DNA of 17,178 nt from positions 1 through 17,178 of the forward strand of contig NZ_MSTI01000042.1 in the NCBI RefSeq assembly GCF_001949125.1, in the 5' to 3' direction. Made by a program: the position numbers and the translations under genes. Below, piece after piece: positions 13,491-17,178 of the stretch; position 1 is the first letter of the stretch; the number at the start of each line of letters is the position of its first letter. The notes under the pieces were generated by a model. That model saw only the letters and a program-made list of their open reading frames with translations. It ran no database searches and had not been told where the DNA came from. Source of the DNA: Deinococcus marmoris. GTDB taxonomy: Bacteria > Deinococcota > Deinococci > Deinococcales > Deinococcaceae.

Positions 13491-14198
13491 ATGAATGAAC
13501 CCTCGCCCGCTTCGCCTGGCCAATACAGCCCCGACACCAGCCTGCAAGAGGTGGCCCGCATCATCCGCTCTGTGGAACCTCAGTGGCGCAGCATGGGCGC
13601 GTCCCGCGTGCGGATTTTCGGTTCGGTGGCGCGTGGTGAGGCCACCGATCTGTCGGATGTGGACCTGCTGGTGGACTTCGTGAGCGAGGCGGGCCTGCTG
13701 GATCTGATGAACGTCAAGGACCTGTTCGAGGACCCCCTGCGCCGCCGCATCGACGTGCTGACCGAGGGCGGCCTGAAGCCCCAACTGCGCCGCGAGATTC
13801 TGAGTGACGCCGTGGACGTGATGCAAGTGCCGCGCCACCCCCAGACCACCTTTCGGCGCAAGCGCTGGCTGTGGCGTGTGCATGACCTGCTGGACGCCCT
13901 GGACCGCGTGCGCGACTACACGGAGGGCCACACGCTGGACAGCTTTATCGACGATGAATTGACCCGCGACGCCGTGCTGCGAAACCTCGCGCGGCTGGGT
14001 GAGACCACCAAATTCATCCCGCAGAGCGTGGAGGACCGCCATCCGCAGGTGCCGTGGGCCTACCTGCGCGATATCCGCAATCTGGTGGCCCACGATTATT
14101 TCGGCATCGATCCGGTGCTGGTGTGGCACACCGCGACTTCCGAACTGGTCAACATTCGCCCCGCCTTGCAGGAACTGGCGAGTGGGGGAGAGGAATAG
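13491..14198 (+). CDS. Fused MNT nucleotidyltransferase - HEPN (HepT) protein
   Basis: The 235-residue protein joins two domains usually encoded as separate antitoxin and toxin genes. The N-terminal minimal nucleotidyltransferase (about 15-112) has GSVARGE at 44-50, the DxD pair D56/D58 in [10 protein letters not shown] and the third Asp D88 in RRIDVL, all intact. The C-terminal HEPN/DUF86 domain (about 122-230) has the helical HepT pattern [20 protein letters not shown] and the catalytic RNase motif R196-x4-H201-x-Y203 within [15 protein letters not shown]. In MntA-HepT systems the MNT domain adds AMP units to the tyrosine of Rx4HxY and blocks RNase activity; here Y203 would be modified by the same chain. 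The start at 13491 follows a TATCTT box. A structured repeat begins directly after the stop codon. Toxin-antitoxin function is an inference. Confidence 0.9.
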   Translation: MNEPSPASPGQYSPDTSLQEVARIIRSVEPQWRSMGASRVRIFGSVARGEATDLSDVDLLVDFVSEAGLLDLMNVKDLFEDPLRRRIDVLTEGGLKPQLRREILSDAVDVMQVPRHPQTTFRRKRWLWRVHDLLDALDRVRDYTEGHTLDSFIDDELTRDAVLRNLARLGETTKFIPQSVEDRHPQVPWAYLRDIRNLVAHDYFGIDPVLVWHTATSELVNIRPALQELASGGEE

Positions 14199-14199
14199 C

Positions 14200-14339
14200 T
14201 CATACGGATTCCGTCTGTAACGCGGCAGGAATCGGGACAGCGCCGATCCCTCCACTCCATGCCCGGAACCCGTTTTTCTCCTGCTCGCTCCGCTCGGATT
14301 ACGGGTGTTTTCAACACCCTCTAATCGGAGTCCGTATCA
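14200..14339. repeat. Structured repeat, copy 1 (MITE-like, terminal inverted repeats)
   Basis: The element is bounded by ATACGGATTCCG at 14202-14213 and, inverted, by ATACGGACTCCG at 14338-14327. Its first about 95 bases match copy 2 (16686 onward), with an unbroken identical stretch covering ATACGGATTCCGTCTGTAAC and the following GCGGCAGG, and again over AACCCGTTTTTCTCCTGCTC. A small hairpin ATCGG/CCGAT lies about 14233-14250. It fills the whole spacer between the convergent MNT-HEPN and aldo/keto reductase genes. It has no coding capacity, which fits a non-autonomous miniature element or a Deinococcus small noncoding repeat. Confidence 0.75.
14297..14326 (+). other. Hairpin inside repeat copy 1
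   Basis: GGGTGTT (14303-14309) pairs with AACACCC (14313-14319) around a TTC loop, and outer GATTA (14297-14301) pairs with TAATC (14322-14326). It sits between converging genes but has no following T-tract, so a termination role is only possible, not supported. Confidence 0.6.
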
Positions 14340-15284
14340 GTTCCAACTCAACCCTGCCCGAGTCTGCCAGTACTCCCCCGGCGATTCGGCAAGGCCAGCC
14401 AGCGTGGAGAAATCTGATTTCAGTCGCAGCGCCCCCAGATTGCTCTCAAGCTGCTGCACCGTCGTCGCCCCACTCAGCACCACATCGGCCCACGGCTGCG
14501 CGAGGGCGGCGGCCAGGGCCACAGCGTCGGGAGTGGCTCTTAACTCTCCGCAGATTTCAGCCAGTGTGGGTGGGATGGTGGCGCGTTTAGTCAACCGTCC
14601 ATTGGCCACCGCCTCTTTGACCACCACGGTCCAGCCTGCCGCGTGGGCTTCCGCCAGTGCCCCTCCTGCCGACGGCTCCAGCAGGTTCCAGGTGGCCTGC
14701 ACGGCGCTGAAGGGATTGAGGCCATCCACTGTGACCGCCAGCGCCCGCCGCAAAGTGTCCGCCTGCCCCGGCCCGCTGGTGGACAGGCCCACGCGCACGC
14801 CCAGTGTTGCCAGTTCGGCCAGCCGCGCCAGCACCCGCCCGTCCTCCAGCACGCCTGTAGCCAGCGTCGCGGAGTGGATCAGGTAAAGGTCTGGCGGGCG
14901 GCCCAGGCTTGCCAGCGTTTCGGGCCACTGCCGTTCCAGCGTGTCCAGATCGTGGTTCTTGACCTCGTGGGTGTCGGCGTCCGTGTGCCAGTCGGCCACG
15001 TAGGTGTAGCCCCACTTGCTGCCCACCGTTGCCGTATGGCCGCGTTCAGCCAGCCAGCCGCCCAGAAACTCCTCGGCGCGTCCGTAGCTGCGGGCGGCAT
15101 CGAAATAGCGGATGCCAGCGTCCCAGGCGGCGTCCAGCACAGTCCGGGCGTGGGCGCGCATGGCGTCCACCGTCTTGTTGTCCAGATCTTCGCCGTGGCC
15201 CAGGTTGATATAGCCGGGTCGTCCCAGCGCGGCCAGCCCCAGGCCCAGGCTGGGGGAACGGGGCGGCAGCAGGTCAGCGCTCAG
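14337..15284 (-). CDS. Aldo/keto reductase, probable CTG start
   Basis: The enzyme would be an NAD(P)H-dependent aldehyde/ketone reductase with a TIM-barrel fold. With the start at CTG 15284 it has 315 residues, the family length. The catalytic tetrad is complete: D62 and Y67 in YFDAARSYG, K90 in GSKWGYTY and H137 in DLYLIHSA. The first barrel strand, LGLGLAALGRPG (about 13-24), lies upstream of the first ordinary start codon (GTG 15170). Starting there would delete it, and an in-frame stop lies just upstream of the CTG region. The CTG overlaps the TGA of the preceding 59-residue gene (CTGA), suggesting translational coupling. The stop codon TGA at 14339-14337 lies in the terminal inverted repeat of the adjacent repeat. 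It is the last gene of a four-gene minus-strand operon. Confidence 0.85.
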   Translation of the reverse strand: MSADLLPPRSPSLGLGLAALGRPGYINLGHGEDLDNKTVDAMRAHARTVLDAAWDAGIRYFDAARSYGRAEEFLGGWLAERGHTATVGSKWGYTYVADWHTDADTHEVKNHDLDTLERQWPETLASLGRPPDLYLIHSATLATGVLEDGRVLARLAELATLGVRVGLSTSGPGQADTLRRALAVTVDGLNPFSAVQATWNLLEPSAGGALAEAHAAGWTVVVKEAVANGRLTKRATIPPTLAEICGELRATPDAVALAAALAQPWADVVLSGATTVQQLESNLGALRLKSDFSTLAGLAESPGEYWQTRAGLSWN

Positions 15285-15460
15285 AACGGCCCTTTCCCGG
15301 CGTCCATTCCCGCGTCAGCGCCGGGCTGGAAATGATCCGTTCCAGTGACGCCATGATGGCGGCCCCAGCGGCGTTCGCGTCGCCAGCGTTCCCCGACCCA
15401 CTTCAGTTTGGCGGCCAGCACAGCGAAATTGAGGCCCAGATTGATCGCAATCCATTTCAT
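15281..15460 (-). CDS. Small 59-residue protein, unknown
   Basis: A short gene starts at ATG 15460 behind a strong AGGAGG seven bases upstream and ends in TGA at 15283-15281. The product begins MKWIAINLGLNFAVLAAKLK, a short hydrophobic or amphipathic segment (3-18), followed by a basic, Trp/Arg-rich stretch (WVGERWRRERRWGRHH, 21-36) and a polar tail. It could be a small membrane-associated protein. No family is recognised. It lies 38 bases after the nucleotidyltransferase-like gene and its stop overlaps the CTG proposed as the reductase start. The ribosome binding site and tight spacing are the main evidence that it is real. Confidence 0.65.
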   Translation of the reverse strand: MKWIAINLGLNFAVLAAKLKWVGERWRRERRWGRHHGVTGTDHFQPGADAGMDAGKGPF

Positions 15461-15498
15461 GGGTGGTCCTCCTGTCATCCAGTACGCGGCGGCGCGGG

Positions 15499-16293
15499 TC
15501 AGGGTTGCCCACTGCGCCCGGCCCACTGCCGCAGTTCGGCAGCCAGTGTTGCATTCATGGTCAGGTTCAGCCCGGCGGCCAGTTCCAGCGTCCAGCCTAC
15601 CGCCGCCGCGTAAGCCTCCTCCAGATCATTCACGCCGCCCGTGATGGCCGCGTATCGGCGCAGGGTTTCCGTATCCAATCGCCGTTCGGCCAGCCGCGCC
15701 GGGTTGAGCAGGTAAGCCGTGTGGCCGGATTCCACAGCGGTCAGCGTCAGCAGACCACTCTGAATCCACCACAACAGTCCATGCGCCCGGATGCGTTCGC
15801 CGCGCGCCAGCACGTTCAGCCCGAAGGCCAGCCAGTTCAGCAGACGGTCCAGCGTGGCCTGTGCCTCTGGCTGGGGCGGGGGTTTCGCGGTCAGCATTTG
15901 CAGGGTCGCCGCTAGCCGTCCGTCCACGTCCTTAGCCAGCATTTGTTCGGGAAAGAGGTATTCGTTGCCCCAGCTTTCCAGCTCGCCCAGCGACGTGTTG
16001 GGAACGGCGTGCAGCTCCATCCGCAGCAACCCCGGCAAGATCGCGTTGAACGCCCCGAACTCGTTTACGACGCTGTGTAAAACAGGCGTGAGCTTTTCGA
16101 GCCACCTATGAACGTCGAACTCCACGTCTGGTTCGAGGTAGAGCCAGTATTCCAGATCGCTGAATCGGTCCGCCGTCCCCTGCGTGAAACTGCCGTAAGC
16201 CAGCGCGTGCGTGATGCGGCTGTCGGCGCGCATGGCGTCACGCAATCGGGCGTCCAGCTCGGTGTGACGTTTCAAATCTGGGGCCAAGTTCAC
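15499..16293 (-). CDS. Nucleotidyltransferase, lincosamide nucleotidyltransferase (Lnu B/F)-like
   Basis: The 264-residue product starts with GTG at 16293. The N-terminal nucleotidyltransferase motif is AYGSFTQGTADRFSDLEYWL: G34-S35 and the metal pair D46/E48. VNEFGAFNAILPGLLRMELH follows at about 78-97. This order of motifs (YGSF, SDxE, then EFG and a Leu-Arg-Met-Glu-Leu-His strand) resembles Lnu(B)/Lnu(F)-type enzymes that adenylylate lincosamide antibiotics. The C-terminal half is helical with LLNWLAFGLNVLARGERIRA. A resistance function is not implied; chromosomal relatives usually have unknown substrates. The GTG overlaps the ridA-like stop codon by four bases (GTGA), which indicates translational coupling. 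Confidence 0.8.
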   Translation of the reverse strand: MNLAPDLKRHTELDARLRDAMRADSRITHALAYGSFTQGTADRFSDLEYWLYLEPDVEFDVHRWLEKLTPVLHSVVNEFGAFNAILPGLLRMELHAVPNTSLGELESWGNEYLFPEQMLAKDVDGRLAATLQMLTAKPPPQPEAQATLDRLLNWLAFGLNVLARGERIRAHGLLWWIQSGLLTLTAVESGHTAYLLNPARLAERRLDTETLRRYAAITGGVNDLEEAYAAAVGWTLELAAGLNLTMNATLAAELRQWAGRSGQP

Positions 16294-16670
16294 GAAATGA
16301 TGGCCTCTACCTCGATTTCCACCAGATGCTGCGGGTCGATCAGGGCGGCCACCTGCACCATCGTTGCCGCCGGACGGATGGCCCCGAAGACCTCGCCGTG
16401 GGCGCGGCCTACCTCCTCCCAGCGCGAGATGTCGGTGACGAAGATGCGGGTCCGCACCACGTTGTCCAGCGTGGCCCCGGCTTCCTCAAGTGCGCCCCTG
16501 ATGATCCCGAGAACCACGCGGGTCTGCTCGTAGGCGTCGTCCACGCCCACCACCTCACCGTCCACCGTGGCGGTGGTTCCCGCCACATGCACCACGTTCC
16601 CCACCCGCACGACGCGCGAGTAGCCCACGCTCGCTTCCCAGGGCGAGCCACTGCCGATGTTCCGTCTCAC
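16290..16670 (-). CDS. RidA (YjgF/YER057c/UK114) family protein lacking the catalytic Arg
   Basis: The 126-residue product of the Rid superfamily forms trimers; RidA itself hydrolyses reactive enamine/imine intermediates. Family marks are VVHVAGTTATVDGEVVG, DAYEQTRVVLGIIRGALEEAG, VVRTRIFVTDISRW and the end RPAATMVQVAALIDPQHLVE. The arginine that binds the substrate carboxylate in E. coli RidA (R105, in PARSCVEVA) aligns with Ala102 here (PAATMVQVA), so this is one of the Rid subfamilies with a different or unknown activity. The GTG start at 16670 follows a TAAGCT box by six bases. It is the first gene of the operon and overlaps the next by GTGA. Confidence 0.88.
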   Translation of the reverse strand: MRRNIGSGSPWEASVGYSRVVRVGNVVHVAGTTATVDGEVVGVDDAYEQTRVVLGIIRGALEEAGATLDNVVRTRIFVTDISRWEEVGRAHGEVFGAIRPAATMVQVAALIDPQHLVEIEVEAIIS

Positions 16671-16676
16671 GGCCTC

Positions 16677-16682
16677 AGCTTA
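16677..16682 (-). promoter_or_regulatory. TAAGCT -10 box of ridA-like operon
   Basis: On the minus strand TAAGCT ends six bases before the GTG at 16670. The end of repeat copy 2 begins four bases beyond it, so any -35 element of this promoter must lie inside the repeat. Confidence 0.45.
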
Positions 16683-16685
16683 GCC

Positions 16686-16864
16686 TGATACGGATTCCGT
16701 CTGTAACGCGGCAGGCATCGGTGCCGTCCCGATGTCCGCACTCCACGCCCAGAACCCGTTTTTCTCCTGCTCGCTCTCGTCATGAACAGACGCCCATGAG
16801 GACGCTATTTCTCCCGTTCGGATTTCCAGGTGTTTCCAATATCTGGTAGAAGGCTGGAATCATA
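16686..16864. repeat. Structured repeat, copy 2 (longer variant)
   Basis: The first about 95 bases match copy 1 (14200 onward) at roughly 80% by eye. They are followed by about 40 extra bases (about 16775-16818) and then a second matching part that ends in an imperfect inverted copy of the left end (GGAATCATA, 16856-16864). CATCGG/CCGATG near 16718-16736 pairs more fully than its counterpart in copy 1. It fills most of the spacer between the ridA-like gene and the IS1-like transposase. No gene is seen in it. Confidence 0.65.
16826..16846 (+). other. Hairpin inside repeat copy 2
   Basis: CCAGGTGTT (16826-16834) pairs with AATATCTGG (16838-16846) around a TCC loop. Two pairs are G-U, so the full nine-pair stem forms only in plus-strand RNA. 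It occupies the same place as the copy 1 hairpin although the stem sequence differs. Confidence 0.6.
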
Positions 16865-16887
16865 ACCGACATGCCTGACATGAGGGG

Positions 16888-16910
16888 CGTCCGGGGCGTA
16901 TCCCCGGACG
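16888..16910 (+). promoter_or_regulatory. Strong hairpin directly before the transposase ATG
   Basis: CGTCCGGGG (16888-16896) and CCCCGGACG (16902-16910) are perfect reverse complements around a five-base CGTAT loop. The ATG of the IS1-like transposase begins two bases after the stem. It would be expected to hinder ribosome access in any transcript that enters from upstream. Confidence 0.7.
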
Positions 16911-16911
16911 T

Positions 16912-17178
16912 ATGCAATCACCCTCACTCGACAGTTTCCGCTGCCTTAACCCCGCCTGTCCAGCCGCTGGACAGTCAGGTCTCGGGAATATTCGTCACCG
17001 CAAGTGGTACAACACGCGCTCGGGGCCACGCCGGTTGCTCCGCTGCTCGACCTGCACCCGGGAATTTAGTGAACTCAAAGGCACTGCCCTGTGGAACGTG
17101 AAACTCCCCTGGGAGCGGGTGGAGAGCATCGTGGAGCACGTGACGCGTGGGAACAGCTTCAAGCAGACCGCTGAACTC
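16912..17178 (+). CDS. IS1-like family transposase, N-terminal part, runs off right edge
   Basis: The frame is open from ATG 16912 to the window edge (89 codons). The N-terminus is an InsA-like zinc ribbon: C11-x4-C16 in FRCLNPACPAAGQSGLGNI and C45-x2-C48 in LLRCSTCTREFSELKGT. It is followed by a helix-turn-helix beginning WERVESIVEHVTRGNSFKQT. This order is that of IS1 family transposases, which often carry the ribbon on the same chain as the DDE domain in IS1-like elements of this kind. The catalytic domain is beyond the window. An in-frame stop at 16876-16878 and no other ATG make 16912 the likely start. There is no clear Shine-Dalgarno; a hairpin occupies its place. Confidence 0.8.
   Translation, partial: MQSPSLDSFRCLNPACPAAGQSGLGNIRHRKWYNTRSGPRRLLRCSTCTREFSELKGTALWNVKLPWERVESIVEHVTRGNSFKQTAEL

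Noticed and set aside
13437..14255. Extension of the acpS frame upstream to about 400 residues
   Set aside because: The extension is antisense to the MNT-HEPN gene; the AcpS family start and a -10 box place the start at 13436.
14297..14326. Intrinsic terminator between converging MNT-HEPN and reductase genes
   Set aside because: The hairpin is good but no U-tract follows on either strand, and the same structure recurs in copy 2 where it is not between converging genes.
15499..16293. Acquired lincosamide resistance gene
   Set aside because: The resemblance to Lnu enzymes is at motif level only; the gene sits in a coupled chromosomal operon with ordinary local composition, so resistance cannot be claimed.

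Overview
The window looks like chromosomal DNA of a Deinococcus-type bacterium. The reasons are GC-rich codon use, familiar Deinococcus-like proteins, and a TAnnnT -10 box ending only 5-9 bases before the start codon of twelve genes. That last pattern marks leaderless transcription, which is known to be common in Deinococcus. Genus is an inference from these features; no database was consulted.

Layout. Positions 1-139 hold the N-terminus of a transposase leaving the window on the left. Its ribosome binding site lies in one arm of a 9-bp inverted repeat. A plus-strand block follows: a large U32-family RNA hydroxylase (RlhA-like, 336-2894), a DUF402 phosphohydrolase-like protein, a degenerate nucleotidyltransferase-fold protein, an ABC ATPase with its membrane partner (4318-6925), a four-helix membrane protein and an unknown Arg/Ala-rich protein. 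A minus-strand CoxG-like protein is divergent from a MobA/MocA-like nucleotidyltransferase (8548-9810). Next come an RlmD/TrmA-type RNA m5U methyltransferase without Fe-S cysteines, a small lipoprotein, and on the minus strand a secreted protein, a Cof-type HAD phosphatase and acpS. Divergent from acpS is a one-polypeptide fusion of an MNT nucleotidyltransferase with a HEPN (HepT) domain (13491-14198), normally an antitoxin-toxin gene pair.

The right part is a minus-strand operon (16670 to 14337). It runs RidA-like protein, lincosamide-nucleotidyltransferase-like protein, a 59-residue protein and an aldo/keto reductase. The RidA/NTase pair overlaps as GTGA. The 59-residue protein and the reductase appear to overlap as CTGA, implying a CTG start. 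The operon is bracketed by two related non-coding repeats with imperfect terminal inverted repeats and a hairpin preserved by compensatory changes. One copy supplies the reductase stop codon; the other abuts the ridA promoter. The window ends inside an IS1-like transposase with a 9-bp hairpin one base before its ATG.

Most genes look like independent housekeeping or accessory units with their own promoters. The unusual parts are the MNT-HEPN fusion, the coupled four-gene operon between two structured repeats, and the two transposases with structured start regions. No tRNA, rRNA, CRISPR array or convincing intrinsic terminator was seen. No gene-free stretch exceeds 300 bases.
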